Positions 22,468 through 34,542 of a DNA stretch of 64,000 nucleotides are shown in pieces; the stretch's first letter is position 1; each line of letters opens with the position of its first letter. Location of the stretch: positions 33,870,558 through 33,934,557 of the forward strand of contig CM043946.1 in the NCBI GenBank assembly GCA_014529385.2. Direction: 5' to 3'. Origin of the DNA: Adiantum capillus-veneris (Eukaryota; Streptophyta; Polypodiopsida; Polypodiales; Pteridaceae). The notes beneath the pieces were generated by a model. It saw only the letters and a program-made list of their open reading frames with translations, searched no databases and was not told the origin of the DNA. The position numbers were made by a program, and so were the translations under genes.

Positions 22468-23166
22468 AATCTCATGTGTGAAGTAAAGAAGACTATCTCC
22501 TTCTCAAGCTTTAATGGAAAGCTCATCATCTACTCCAAGCTTGTGAGAAGGGAGGCCTACACCAACAACTCTTGCCTTTGTGATGCAAATCCAACCAAGA
22601 GCCAAGCTCCAATGCATGCTCATCTCCTCTACCATGCTAATTACTAAGCTATGCTAAGATATTAAGAGTGATTATGCGAGGATACATACTTCTTTCTTGT
22701 AAGAATACTCCTTCTTCCTCTTGATCTACTCTCATACCCCGCTAGCTCTCACCATCTTCGAAGGTGTGTGAGGTCTTGGGTCTGAGATCGTGAGGGAATT
22801 GATGTTGTGTTTTCAAGTGTAAGCTTGGTGCTTGAAGCTTCCATCTTCATTGCACCAGCAAGTTATTGAAGGAACACAAAGTATTGTATTGTAAAATGTC
22901 TCCCTTGATGGGGAAAACCTATAATACAAGCCTTTTGAAGGGGGGACCGGCTCCATGTAAATTCGGTCGTCAACTGTTGTCAATAGCTTAATTTCTCTCT
23001 CTTTTGAAGTATTGTTCATGCCTATCTAACTAGGTGCTATGCTTTTGTTGCTCTCTCCATCCAAGTACTCTTGCTATGCTCATTAGGAATCTAGTCTTAA
23101 TAAAATGCTCACTATGTCTATGTTATTTTCCGCTACACACAAGTTACTAGACCATTAAATGTTACA

Positions 23167-23975
23167 TGCATACCTTCATTGTTGTGGATTTTTCCAAGCA
23201 CACTATGTCATCTGAGATGATATTAGGACGTCCTTTCATCAGGGAAGAAAAAATGGTGCATGACTGGTTTAAAAACAATGTCTACTTGCAGTTCCAAGAC
23301 TTCGTCATTTGAGTTGATCTGTAACTGGCTGAGCACATCCTCTAGGAAACAAATTTATAATTGATCATAGATTTGACACCACAATTCACTCGGCCCCATT
23401 GCAGTATTGTTACACGTGTAAAAAGGACACTGGTGTTGAGGAAGATTTCCCTTATATGGATGTTCTACTCGAGATGACTGAGTCTGACAATGTGGATTGG
23501 GTCCACCTAGCAGCAACCATAGACACTTGGGGAAATAGGGGGACGACTTGGGTAACACTTGAGGGGGATGAAATGCCACAACTTGTACCTTTAAATATGG
23601 TAGGAGCAATGCATATAGCTTCTGATAACCTACCAAATGAAGGCTTGACTGACATTGGAACCAGTAGCATCTCAAAAGACTATAGCCCACACGATTCGGA
23701 GTCAGAATCATCAATTGAAATTGACTCTGAGGATGAAGAATCTGAGTTAAAGCTTGGTGCAAATGTGGGGATGGACCATACAGAGCCAAATAGTGCCCTA
23801 ATTGACAATCCATCCAAGAGAGAAGAAGATACAAGTAACGATTTATCTAGTGACTCTTCACTGGAGGAAGGTCGTAATAAAAAATTAGACAAGAGGAGTA
23901 AGAGATATAAGAGGTGACGATATCAAGAAAATGTGCGTGCTAGGATAAATGAGAAGAAATCTATCGTAGAATGGA
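23167..23975 (+). pseudogene. Fragment of family A-like gag-protease
   Basis: It starts abruptly at the LTR end with sequence encoding FIVVDFSKH, which aligns with FIVMDFSKH in the family A protease domain (near 4700). It goes on through the LGRPF region and the frame at 23399-23917, which matches family A closely (QYCYTC, SDNVDWVHLA, TWGxRGTTWVTL) up to the basic C-terminal tail. Several stops lie in the first 230 bp. Orientation is opposite to family A at 1-10490. It ends at the junction with the inverted leader copy near 23976. This is a captured or recombined piece without catalytic residues. Confidence 0.8.
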
Positions 23976-25210
23976 TTGGTTATGTGCTTGTGAATGTGTT
24001 GTGCAAGTTTCATGTGATTTGGACAAGATTTGGTAGGTCTATGGCCCATTATTGTCTCTATTCCCTAACTTTGCGTTTTTTCATGCATATGAGGTCAATT
24101 TTGGTCCAATGTGATGAAACTTGGTGGTTGGCATGTAAAGGTCATTCAAAAAATGTGTGTGATGAAAAATGTTGAGATCTGTGCCCAGAAATGCCCTTGA
24201 GACATCCTACGCGTAGGATGTCTCCTGATGATTTTTTTCATGGAATGTGCCACTAGTGCCTGCCCTTAGTCCCCTTGAGTCCCTTTTAAGCCTAATTTCA
24301 ACAAAAAACAGTCAAATGGATAGAAAGTAACTCCCTATGTGGACTTCAGAGCCTTCGAGCCGTTTTCTGACTTTTGAAGTGCTTTTCAGCGATGAAATTT
24401 CTTGATATTGGTCTTCATAGCTTCCCGATCCCTTGTGATCCTTGCCGTATGGTTTTTGTCGACTTTGGCTTCACCAGAGCTCCTTTGGCCATTTGTCGCT
24501 CTAGAAGCACCCGTGGTTGCGTTTACATATCTTCGATGATTTGTGGTGGTCTACCACCGTAGGACTTGGTTGTCGATGGTATAGAAAAGCCGCTCATGAA
24601 GTTTGGTGGCAAACGGGCATGCGGTTTGGCCGCGAGAGCTATTTGACGCTTTGTGTGTCTGATGCCGTTTCTGAAGTTTAGTGCCGCTTCAGGTCACTTT
24701 TTGGTCATGTGGGCCACATAGACTTGTCTGGCATGTCGAGATGCTCCTACCCATGACTTTTGGTAGCATTTGGGCGCCTTTTCGCCGATTTTCCATTTGG
24801 TGGCCCCTTGCAGGATTCTAGGAATTAGGGTTTTTCTCGATGGTTTTCTACTGCCTTTGGGCATCCAAGACTAGTCTCCTATGCTAGGGTAAGCTGTCGA
24901 TGAAGTCTCATTGCTTTTGGGTTAGCCGTTAGGTGGCCGCTTCTACTTGTAGGTCTCTACCGCCCGCTTTGTGTGTGAACCCTATGCTAGTTTTCGCGAC
25001 AAAACGACAAACATGCGCGAAAAGCTCAAGGTGGTGAGCCTACCTCTAATGTCTGAAGCCCGTCGGGTAGTCGTGCGCGTCGTAGAAGCTGCTGGAAGTT
25101 CCGCTCGCTCTAGGTGGCAGAAGCTCTCTCTCAAATGTCAATAGTGAAAATGAGGTGAAAATTTCTTATAATGGACGTCCCCGAACCATTTTTCATGAAA
25201 TTTGACATGT
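23976..25210 (-). repeat. Inverted copy of the element E leader, with one palindrome
   Basis: The minus strand of 23980-24860 matches 52577-53455 over nearly 0.9 kb (for example GGACAAGATTTGGTAGGTC near 24023 against its complement near 53400). The 24-bp palindrome lies at 24199-24224. The copy extends about 350 bp further upstream in the leader sense than E does, so it keeps leader sequence that E has lost. Confidence 0.8.
24199..24224. repeat. Perfect 26-bp palindrome (leader motif)
   Basis: Core AGACATCCTACG followed directly by its reverse complement, extended by one G/C pair. Confidence 0.97.
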
Positions 25211-25985
25211 GCTTCCAACTTCTTGCGAGGTGCGGTTTAGGCTCAAAAATTTCTTGATTTGGACTCCATTTGCTCTGTTTACCAGAAATTTGGCATTTCG
25301 GTCAAAACCTGGCTAAAACACGCTTTCCGCTCGAGTCTCATAATTGCACCCCCACTGTACCATAGGTTTTCCTATAGTCACTGATCATCCCCATATTTTT
25401 TGTTTTTCACTACAACCGTTTTTCACCTGCTTTTTGTATTTTTGAAGTTTTTCTGCCGAAAATTAACAAAACTAAAAGGAAAATACCAAATCAAACCCAA
25501 AAATCCCCAAAAATCATAATAAATCACAAACATCACCGCCAAACATTATATACACTCACATGCAATTTTTATGGCCGGATTTCTTCGTTTTACCAATATT
25601 TTGCCCGAAAACTGGCTATTTCTACTTATATACACACACCTAGGGGCTTGATTTGGCGTTTGGCCCCATATACCTATAGATACATGTTGTATAAGGGCAT
25701 ATGTAATTGGGTTAGTCCGAAAAGTTTCGCAATCAAACAACAACCCTTAAAATAGTCGAAAATCATGCCCTTTTTTGCTTTTTCTGCCATTGAGTCCACA
25801 TTTGAGAATGCCTCCCCCCCTCCTAGCCGGAGTCCTCTCGGACGACAAGTTATCGCCACGGGGTATGTGCCATGCATGGGTTGAAAAAATTGTGTTAATG
25901 CTTGGCCGTTTACTGTGGCCCTATACTATGCATACTCGGTCAATGCATGGAAAACTAATGTTGTGCAAGAGAAGGGTATAAGCAA
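25211..25985. other. AT-rich DNA, nothing recognised
   Basis: Between the leader copy and the family B stop. A purine run on the minus strand (GGAGGGGGGGAGG near 25810-25824) could be a PPT, but no LTR start follows it. The family B LTR expected here is absent. Confidence 0.4.
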
Positions 25986-25987
25986 GA

Positions 25988-27115
25988 TGCTTATTCGCAT
26001 TCGTCGTTGAGGTTTTCTATTTGTTGTTGATTTGTTTGGCAGAGTTTCTTTGCCAGCAAGAGTTGTAACTCCACCGCTCTTTGTTTGATCGTCTTGTTCT
26101 CAAAAGCCCCTTGCTTTGCTACTACTGTTGATATAGCTGTAGTTGTTTCTGTGGAGAGGATTGGCTTGGCCGGAATGGCCGTGGACCATATTTCTTTTGC
26201 TTTCCATGGGTAGCTTGTTTTGCCGGTTTGTGTAGATGTTTTGCTACTTCCTTTGTTGCCACTGTGTTGTTGCGGATTGGTATCCACATAAGTCTGTTGT
26301 CCTTTTTCAAATGTAGTTGTCTGCCTTCGTTGTTGCTTGTACGGGAGGAAGTTCCTTTTGCTTTTGTTTCGGTATCCAAATGTGAGTAACATTTGGGTTA
26401 TTGCTGAGCCTTTTCTTTGGGATCCATATCTATTTTATGCCCTTGGTTTTTGGTTGAACTATCGGCTTTGGTTGAATTCTTTCGTTGCATTGTTTTTGGT
26501 TTGCCATGGCATTTCTATCCTTCCGCATCCATACTTGTTTCCCGTGTTTTGGTAACCTAGATCTTTGCACTGCGGTCGGTGACTTCATATGTATGTAGTT
26601 AGCATGGTTGGCTTTTACCTGTTTGTTAACCTTGGGTATCATGTTGTTCTTTAGTGACACTCGTGCTTTTGGCTCTTTTTCCTGTGATTGCATTGCTGGC
26701 AATTGATTAGTCCGGTATTGCTGAGCAAAGGCTATTACCTGTTGTTCTTGTGCATGCTGAATTTTGACTGCATTCGCGTTCCAATCTATCTGCACATTGT
26801 ACTCTTTTTGCCAAGGTTGTCCCAACAACATTGGGTGTGTGTGCATTCATCCTCGACTACATAAAATTTGTGTGGGTAAATGTATTGATGTACTTGTACA
26901 TGCAATATAGTCCAGCCCAATGTTTTCAACGAGTGTGATGTACTACTTTTCAGCATTTGAGGAGTAGAATGAAGTTGACCTATGGACTTGAGCTGTTGGT
27001 ATAATCCGTAAGAGATCAAATTTGCTTGAGCTCCAGAATCAAGCAATGCCGTCGATTCAACTTTATTGCTCCCTACTTTGACTGCAATTATGGGCTCCAC
27101 TGTGTCTTCATCCAA
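25988..27115 (-). pseudogene. Family B C-terminal retropepsin-like domain and Gln/Lys-rich tail
   Basis: Downstream of integrase, the ORF at 26786-27115 contains TALLDSGAQANLISYGLY (D-S-G near 27045). In another frame, at 26430-26846, the sequence continues with MLLGQPWQ and QIDW, the LGxxW and IDW motifs seen at the same place in family A. A long Gln-, Lys- and Thr-rich tail runs to a stop near 25988, so at least two frameshifts separate the pieces. The order D-S-G-A then LG-x-x-W then IDW supports a second retropepsin-like domain, in addition to the usual one near 31710. Finding it in two diverged families makes a chance motif unlikely. Confidence 0.75.
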
Positions 27116-27139
27116 TGTCGTTAGTCGAACGGCATTGAT

Positions 27140-28808
27140 TCACAATGGTGCTTCACCTTGTTGTTGTTGTCGTAGAAGTCTTCGTTTTGCAATGCGTTCT
27201 TTGGCTTCCACTTGAGCTTCTTCTCGTACTCCATGTTTCTCCTTCATTCGTTGTTTTCCTTGATGGATTTGTTGAAGCATCTCCTGTGTGAGTGGTAAAT
27301 GATATTTCTTCAATCGACATCCACTAATCCAATTGGGCATTTCTTCACCTGCTAATGTAGCAAGCTTGACAGCTCCGCTTTGTGATAGATCACTAATCAC
27401 AAAGGGTCCCATCCCTCGCTTTTTAAGTTTCTTGGCATGTTGCTTCAAAGTATAAACAAGTACATAATCACCTGTTTTGAACTCTTTAGTGTGCACATGC
27501 TTGTCAAAAAACTCTTTTTGTCTTCTCTTTTTAGCATAGATTGAAGCTACAGCTCTCAAGCGGAGTTCATCTAGCTTTTCAAGATCATCTATTCTTGAAG
27601 AGAGCTCATGCCCTATCTATTCTAAGCGTTTCGCTACTCGTAGAGTTGGAATTAAAAACTCTATGGGTAGTATAGCATTTAGGCCAAACACCATGTTGTA
27701 CGGTGTTGCTCCTATCGATGTTTTGTAAGCTACCCTGTACGCCCATAGTGTTGAGTGTAGCTGTTGATCCCAATCTGTTCTTGACTCTGACACAATTTTA
27801 GTGAGAACCGTGCATAGTGTTTTATTTGTGGCCTCAGCTTGTCCATTTGCCTGTGGATGGTATGGAGCAGATTTCCTATGTATGACCATGAATTCCTCTA
27901 GTAGATATTCAATGACTTCATTAAGAAAATGTGTCCCACGATCACTGACAATTTCTATTGGTAACCGTATCGTACAAAAAAATTCTCATACAAAAATTGT
28001 GCAGTGGTCCGTACATCTGCTTTTTGCGTTGCCTTGGCTTCCGCCCATTTTGTGAGATAGTTCGTAGCCACAATGATATATTGATATGTGTGCGATATGC
28101 AAGGGGTGAAATAGGTCCCACAAAATCAATTCCCCATTTTGCAAATGCCCTTGCTCCCATCATTGGCCGTAGTGGCATCTCATCTCTCTTTATTGGCACC
28201 TTTGTTTGTTGACAAGCGTCACAGCGCTTTACAAACTCGTCAGCATCCATATGCAATGTAGGCCACCATATTCCGGCGGTTAAGACAATTTTTGCCGTCT
28301 TATCGCCCAAAAAATGACCTCCACTTATTCCGCTATGTGCATGTTCTAGAATTAGCAGGTATTCGCTTTCACTTGCATAGATTCTAAGTTGATTGTCCTT
28401 TCCTCGCTTATAGAATTGGTTCCCAATTAACTGAAAGTCGCGAGCTTCTAGCTCTATAGCTTTTTTCCGTGCACTTGTTATGTTCTCAGGAAACGTCCTA
28501 GTGGTTAAGAAATCAAAGATATATTGACTCCATGCAGGTGCAATGTTTACCTGAAACAATGTCGCGTGATCCACTGGTCGTTTGGCATTACATATAGTAC
28601 AATTGGTAACATAAGAATGTGTGTCCGTATATATAGTTGGCCAATAAACCCCTAACTGTTTCAGTCTCTGGTGTGTTTTCACTATTGAACAATGAAATGC
28701 ACAATCCTGGACATGTTCTTCTTTAAGGTAACACTCGAATTCTTTCGGATTTATACATAATCGTAGGAGTTGGTCCGATCCTAGATGATACAGCCGTCCT
28801 GCTATCAA
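27140..28808 (-). pseudogene. Family B integrase, frameshifted
   Basis: The zinc domain is clear (HAHSGISGGHFLG and CDACQQTK at about 28210-28350), as is the start of the core (WGIDFVGPISP near 28115). The middle of the core, around the second Asp near 27945, is disrupted by a frameshift. The frame at 27617-27889 restores the region with the catalytic Glu (YHPQANGQAEATNK). The C-terminal basic module with KRGMGPFVI lies in 27140-27559. At 28400-28808 an extra zinc-like motif (TNCTICNAK) and a Lys/Glu-rich linker come first. Order and motifs match family A integrase, but protein identity is only moderate. Confidence 0.85.
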
Positions 28809-29063
28809 CTAGAAGTTTTTTGTTTGTCGAATTGTTTGTTGTTTGGATCTGTATTCCGTGTTATCAAACCCACTTCCAAAGGAAAGAATGCTAACAATTT
28901 CCTGAGACCATTTGGGTACCATTTCAATATTGAAAAGATAAGCATCTGGTATGTCATCATCTACTCCTTCAAGAGCTTCCCCGTTGTGTATCCTTGAAAG
29001 ATGGTCCGCTCGTAGATGGGTTTTACCCTTTTTGATCACCATTGTGAAATCAAATTCTAGCAA
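28809..29063 (-). pseudogene. Family B RNase H end and connection segment
   Basis: An 84-aa frame with the typical post-RNase H sequence LEFDFTMVIKKGKTHLRADHLSRIHNGEA. It follows the RT-RNase H ORF directly after one stop near 29070 and leads to the integrase linker. Confidence 0.8.
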
Positions 29064-29072
29064 TATAATAAA

Positions 29073-30308
29073 CTAGCGTACAATTCTCCCTGCATTGCAT
29101 GGTTTATTTACCAGATACAAAAGAGCTTGATGATCTGTAAAGAACACAAATTTGTTTGCGAGCAAATAATGCCGAAATTTCTTCACAGCATAAATCATTC
29201 CTAATCCTTCTCGTTCGGTGGTTGTGTAGTTCTTTTCCACACTGTTTAACTGTCGGCTTGCATAACAGACTGGAAGATCCATTGTTCCGTCTCCAGGTTG
29301 AGCTAGAATACTCCCGATTGCATATGCAAAAGCATCAATGTGAACATGGAATATCTTTTCCCAATCTGGTGCTTTAAGTACAGGTGTTGATATAAGGTTT
29401 TCCTTCAGCTTTTGGAATGAAGTTTCACACTCCTCGGTCCAATCGAAATTGACTAGCAAACGATACAGAGGTTGTGCGATGACCACATACATGTATATGA
29501 ATCTTCGATAATATCCGCAGTGTCCCATGAAGGATTGCACTTGTTTCGCATTAGTGGGCCTAGTTAGGTCTACTATGACTTTGACTTTGTCTAGGTCAGT
29601 GGTTATGCCATTTCTTGAGACAATGTGTCCTAAGATGCGGCCTTGCTTAACCATAAAGATACACTTTTCCGGGTTAAGACAGATTCGATATGTCCTGCAT
29701 TTTTCAAAGACCTTTTGCAAATGGTCAATATGTTCCTCTCGTAGTAGAGAGTGTACACAAAGATCATCCATGTATATTTCTAAGAATATTCTCAGGTATT
29801 CTTTGAACGCGTGCATCATTAACCTTTGGAAGGTAGCTCGTAAGCCAAACGGCATAACTCGATACGCATAAATTCCCCATTCTGTGGCAAACGCTGTTTT
29901 GTGTTGATCCTCCCTTGCAATTGCCAGTTGGTTGTATCCTGAAAACCCATCCAGAAAGGAATAAGCCCATTTTCCGACCACCCACTCAAGTACATGTTCT
30001 GTGATTGGCAATTGATGATTATCCCTTATGGTGGCTGCATTTACCTTTTTGAGGTTTACACACACTCGCAGTTTTCCGTTCTTTTTGGGAACTACCACAA
30101 TGGGTGACACCCAATCTGTATGTTCAATTTCATAGATGAATTCAGCTTCCATCAGCTTGTCAATCTCCTCTTTGATTCGTTTAGCAAATGTGTCATTATA
30201 TGTATAAGGACGTTGTTTGCTAGGTTTTGCATCCGATTTCAAAGGAATTGTATGTTTGCATATCGATGGACCAACTCCTTTGAGGTCTTTATAGGACCAT
30301 GCAAACAC
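29073..30308 (-). CDS. Family B reverse transcriptase-RNase H, 411 aa open frame
   Basis: An intact stretch of Ty3/gypsy polymerase. It has the segment around WVSPIVVVPKKNGKLRVCV, YSFLDGFSGYNQ, the MPFGL region (one residue lost before ATFQRL), and the catalytic loop IYMDDLCVHS near 29760 with both aspartates. RNase H follows with HIDAFAYAIGSIL, CYASRQLN, the Glu of TTEREGLGMIYA and TDHQALLYLV. A stop near 29070 ends the frame. The start used is an internal Met: upstream sequence at 30289-30534 continues in another frame, so this is part of a larger broken polyprotein. Of all the polymerase remains here this one is the best preserved and best for phylogeny. Confidence 0.9.
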   Translation of the reverse strand: MFAWSYKDLKGVGPSICKHTIPLKSDAKPSKQRPYTYNDTFAKRIKEEIDKLMEAEFIYEIEHTDWVSPIVVVPKKNGKLRVCVNLKKVNAATIRDNHQLPITEHVLEWVVGKWAYSFLDGFSGYNQLAIAREDQHKTAFATEWGIYAYRVMPFGLRATFQRLMMHAFKEYLRIFLEIYMDDLCVHSLLREEHIDHLQKVFEKCRTYRICLNPEKCIFMVKQGRILGHIVSRNGITTDLDKVKVIVDLTRPTNAKQVQSFMGHCGYYRRFIYMYVVIAQPLYRLLVNFDWTEECETSFQKLKENLISTPVLKAPDWEKIFHVHIDAFAYAIGSILAQPGDGTMDLPVCYASRQLNSVEKNYTTTEREGLGMIYAVKKFRHYLLANKFVFFTDHQALLYLVNKPCNAGRIVR

Positions 30309-31194
30309 ATCTATATTTCTTGAGAAGTCGTGTTAGCCGTTCTTCTTCTTCAGGCTCTAAATCGTTTGCTATATAGACCGGCTGAGGCTTTTCACCCAGT
30401 TCCGTAAGGTCTATTCTTTTTGCATTTTCAGGCCCATCGTAAGATTCTTGGTTGGTTCTTTCCCTGACTGGTGAAGTCATGATTATTTTTCTGTCGTGGA
30501 TGGTAAATTTTCGATAGTGTGATGGTACATTCATGTTTCCCTTTTCTGACTCCCCTTTACCATCACTATCTTCTTCAGTAGTCCATATCTCACGTAAAGA
30601 CCATTTCAGTTCTTGGTATTTCTGTTTACGCTCCAGTTTGGTCCACTCTTGGCCTTTTGTTGTTTCTTTGTTTGATTTTTGAGATTTTTGTGATTTTGTA
30701 TTTGTTTTAGCCTTTCGTACTTTTTTTATTTCTTCTCATGTTCTTTTCCTTCAATCTGTTGAGAACCTTCCTGATATTTGATCTTTTACACAATCCTCTG
30801 CTTTTACAAGCATCAAATAGTGAGTTTTACCATTTATCCTGGGCATCAGGTTCTCTCTCTTTCCTGCTCGTTTCCTCCTATAGCGCTCATGGCGTCTAGG
30901 GTGCTGATTAGCAAAATCATAAAACTTGATGTTCTCTATTTTCTCCCCATGCTCACTTGAGTTGTCTGAACACTCATTATCTGCATCATTATTTACTTCC
31001 AGATGTTCAGAGGAGTTATAAAACTCTTCTCCTTCCTGTGGTTCTATCGTCTCTTCTCCTCCTGGTATAATGCTTACCATGTAGTAGGGTAGCACATCAT
31101 AGCCATCCTTATCGTAAAATTTTATTGTTGGACTATCTGTAACGGTACAGACATCCAATGTTGCTAGTATGTGTTCCCATTCTAGAGGTTCCAA
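30289..31194 (-). pseudogene. Family B gag-pol linker region
   Basis: Two frames (30751-31194 and 30289-30534) cover the variable region between protease and RT. The upper one is acidic and then basic (HPRRHERYRRKRAGKRE), like the end of the family A gag-protease ORF. The lower one has RKFTIHDRKIIMTSPV followed by the lead-in to RT. Stops lie between them at about 30540-30750. No catalytic motif is expected here. Confidence 0.7.
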
Positions 31195-31260
31195 GGCATC
31201 TTCAGGGAAAGGTTCCGAAATATACTCCTTGTCCTCAATCGCTCTTTCTAAGACGCATTC

Positions 31261-32669
31261 CTACCTTCTTAAGCTTCCACAATGTGAAGCTCCGCACATC
31301 CATAGTTCTTTCTGTTGCCCTAACCATGCTGGGAGTTCCGATCCTGTTATTGTACATGAATCAAACTCTTCCACAGGTATTTGGTTCACATCTTTGTAAC
31401 TATGGTCTTTCAGGTGTATTTTAGTTGTGGTCTCGCCATGTCTGAGGTATATGTGGTCGTAACCCCAATCTTGGACCATCTTCAATTGTCGCATGAATGG
31501 TCGTCCCAAGATGATCTCATAATTGTTCTTTTTGTTGAAATCGACTATTGCAAATGTATGCTTATACTCGATTCCACACGAAGTGACACTTTTTCTAAGA
31601 GTCCTAGAGGCTTCTCCATGAATCCATCTACCAATTGCAATTTCATTCTGGTATCTCTTAAAGCTGGTTTTTCCCATTTTTTCCAGATTTCCTTGGTCAC
31701 GATAGCAACTCCTGCTCCACTATCAAGAATAGCTTTGGAAACTACTCCTTGGAATTCTACTGGTATCGTGGTGTTTCCATCTTCTCCCTCGCAATACTCT
31801 CCAACCTTGTTTAATGGTACTGGCCTAGTGTTTAGTTGAGGCCTGTCCAACTCTCTGACCCCTTCCTGTAGCCTCAAGGTGGGGTCTTTCACTCTAAATT
31901 TTTCTAGGAATTTACCTACTGTGGTCCACATGTTTGGTCGTAACCTTAGGAGTTCGGCTAATGTGATTGTGCATGCCACCGGGGTGGACAATAACTCAAT
32001 CAATCCTTGTGAATCCACCAGTTTGTTAGAAGAAAGTCTTTGAGATGGGATTTCTCTCACTTCAGACTTGGCTTCATACTCTCCTAGGTAAGAGGGTAAA
32101 TTTTTCAGCGAGTCTGGTTGGCTGTGCCCCGAACTAATTGATCCCTGGTCTCCCCCTTGTGAATGTATCTCAAAGTTCATTTGTGACCTTGCCTCAAATT
32201 CTTCAATAGGAGGTAAGATCACATTCTTCTCTTTTCTCGTGCTATTCATGTGGTTACTCATCCTGTTAGCCTCGTTGGCCTCACATATTTGCTTCCATAG
32301 ATCGTCTAGACCGTTACAGTCCTTACCCATTTCTGTCAATGTTTTAGGCTGGAACCCGTCACTTGCCTCATCTGTTGTATTTGGCACTATGATAGGTTCT
32401 CCTCTGGACTCATAGGCATTAGTGAGTCTTTCCTTTGTTTCTACTTGTTCCTCTAAAGTTGGTTGGATAGGGGTTGGAGCGGGTGCTTCATGCCAATTTG
32501 CAGGTTTACCCAGCGGGTCTTCCATCAATGATTGAGTTGTTTCAATCATCTTTTTACACATTTCTAACCTTTGTTTTTCTATTTCCGCATATGGATAAGT
32601 GATCCACCTTCGCTCCTGGGTTTGGTTCTTTTTTAGTCTGGCTTCATAAGCTTTTAGAAGCGCATCCAA
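31261..32669 (-). pseudogene. Family B gag-proximal protease
   Basis: The frame at 31545-32669 (374 aa) contains a Glu/Lys-rich helical N-terminal part and, near its end, the aspartic protease active site AILDSGAGVAIVTKEIW near 31710. The overlapping frame at 31261-31677 supplies the rest of the fold with FAIVDFNKK and IILGRPF near 31510. A frameshift near 31600 splits the domain. Unlike family A, the D-S-G triplet is canonical. The protease would cleave Gag and Pol in the particle. It lies between the zinc knuckles and RT, the usual place in the Athila/Tat group. Confidence 0.85.
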
Positions 32670-32908
32670 CTGCTCATTTACCTTGTCTGCCAGTACAGAT
32701 CCTCCCGATCCTGCACTTTTGGGCTCTGCTATTTCTTGGGTGCTATGGTTACCGTGGTGTGTGAACTTAAGCTAGCTAGATCCTCTAACCGCTCTAATCT
32801 ATCCTTTATATGTTTTAACTCCTCGAATAGAGCTGTTTGCTCTTGTTCTTTCCTGGCTTTCATACGCGCCTTTCTAGCTTTCCAAGTGCTTCTCTGGTTT
32901 TGCGTTTC

Positions 32909-34542
32909 TTAACTTTGGGCATCAGTTTTTGGCTCTTTCATTATGGGTTCGTTCGTCATTCTTTGAGCTTGGGCTCGTGTCACCGCCTGAATAGGTATGA
33001 TTGTTTCATTTTCTGACCCTCCAAAGGAAGGTACTGTTTCTAGCATGTTCAAGGTGGTTTTTGCTCCTTTGCTCGGGTTTTTAGGGCAATCAGGAATCAG
33101 ATGAGTAACTCCACACTCGGTGCAATAGGCGTTGACTCTAATGATTTCATCATGAGGACAGTCTCGTAGCCAATGGTCTCCACCACACTTGTAGCAGGGT
33201 CCCTTGGGTTGTTGAGGTGCTCCTTGAGCTCCCCTTTGTTGGTATGCATGTCTCTGTCCGCCCATGCCTCCATTGGCTATGAACAACAATGTTCGTTCAT
33301 CTAAGCTATATCTTCCTTCTCCTGCTGCATGTGCAGCTGTTGGTGGTCATGTACTTCCTATCATGCTCCATGGTTCTGGTGTCGAGGGTTCTTCCAGTGG
33401 ATAATAGGCAGAGTTTGCCGCATATCCGTTGGGATCTTCATAATATGCATGCATAGGCACCAAAGCCTTTTCCTCTGATTCGGTTACAGTTCGTGTGTAT
33501 CTCATACCGACTGGTCGTAATCCTGGTAGGGGTGGTTGTTGCCCCAACACCGGCTGTGGTCTTTCTACACCTACAGGTCCTGGTAGGTTGCCTGCTTGAT
33601 ACCTAGGCATGGGTGGAACTTGAGGAGACACTACCTGAGCTTGGGGAGCGTAAGGTCTCTCTCTCACATATCCCTTGTTATAATAACATTCCTCTATCCC
33701 ATGCTTTGTCCATTTTTGTTCAATAGCACACCACTTGGGCTGTTTAGCTTGGGGTTTGGCATAGAAGTTAATCTTTTTTAGCACTTCATCTACAAGCAGC
33801 TCTTGGTTTACAGCTACTTCTCCTTTTGGTGCTAACTTAGAAAACTTGCTTCCACTTTGTTGTGAAGATGAATCGTCGTCAAGGTCCTTGAACTCCCCCT
33901 CTTTGTAGACCGCACAATTGTCCACAAGGTAAAGAGCCTCCTTGGTCAACTCATTCAACGTCGTGCTCCTCTTCATATGTAAGTCTTTCTGGATATCCGC
34001 ATTCCTTAGTCCTTGGATGAATATAAGCATAAGTCTGGACTGAGTTGGCAGTTCTTCCACAGGACAGAACTTAACATATCTTTTTAGTCTTAGGGCTGCC
34101 TTTCGTACAGATTCCCCATCTTTCTGTTTGAATTTATGGATTTGCGAGACGGTATTATGAGCTATCCCCCTTTGTGAGAATTCCTCGATAAACTCGTCAA
34201 ACACTTCCTCCATAGACTCAAAGTCTCTACGCTCTATAGAGTCAAACCAAGTAGCAGCGTCAGGGTTAGTCCAAACCCTGCAAATTGGGTAGGGAAGTCT
34301 AACACCTCTTAGGCTCTAATTACACGCACAAAGGCTGCTACATGATCTCTTGGGTCTCTGTTTCCTGTGTATTTCTTGTTTACCCATTTTTGCACTTGAG
34401 AAGGTCTAATTCTACGATGGTCTACAAACCTCATCATAATTGGATCTCCACGTCCTAATTGATATACCTCCTCAGGTCTTCTGTAGTAGGCTGGTTCCTC
34501 TCCTAGTGGTGCTCCTAAGCCATAATTTATAACAGTTCTCAC
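32909..34542 (-). pseudogene. Family B gag core and zinc knuckles, frameshifted
   Basis: The frame at 33347-34213 has the retrotransposon-gag fold signature (FIEEFSQRG, GESVRKAALRLKRYVK, FIQGLR), then a Pro-rich linker. The frame at 32909-33289 carries two zinc knuckles, CYKCGGDHWLRDC and CTECGVTHLIPDC, both C-x2-C-x4-H-x4-C. A further piece at 34309-34542 lies just upstream of the capsid part. Frameshifts near 33320 and 34250 separate them. Family A has three knuckles; the two here match its last two. Confidence 0.85.

Larger units (their letters stand above)
21462..23166 (+). repeat. Family C LTR, ~1.7 kb
   Basis: It starts TGTCATAATAAC and ends AATGTTACA. Its second half is clearly the inverse of 62801-64000 (shared GAAGCTTCCATCTTCATTGC, TGTTGTCAATAGC, TTTTCCGCTACACACAAG). 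Its first part resembles 51323-52030. It contains an 82-bp tandem duplication and (AC)n. It may be a solo LTR or a 3' LTR whose interior is mostly lost. Confidence 0.8.

Noticed and set aside
25810-25824. PPT and 3' LTR start of element B
   Set aside because: A purine run exists, but no sequence matching the 37532-38460 LTR follows.
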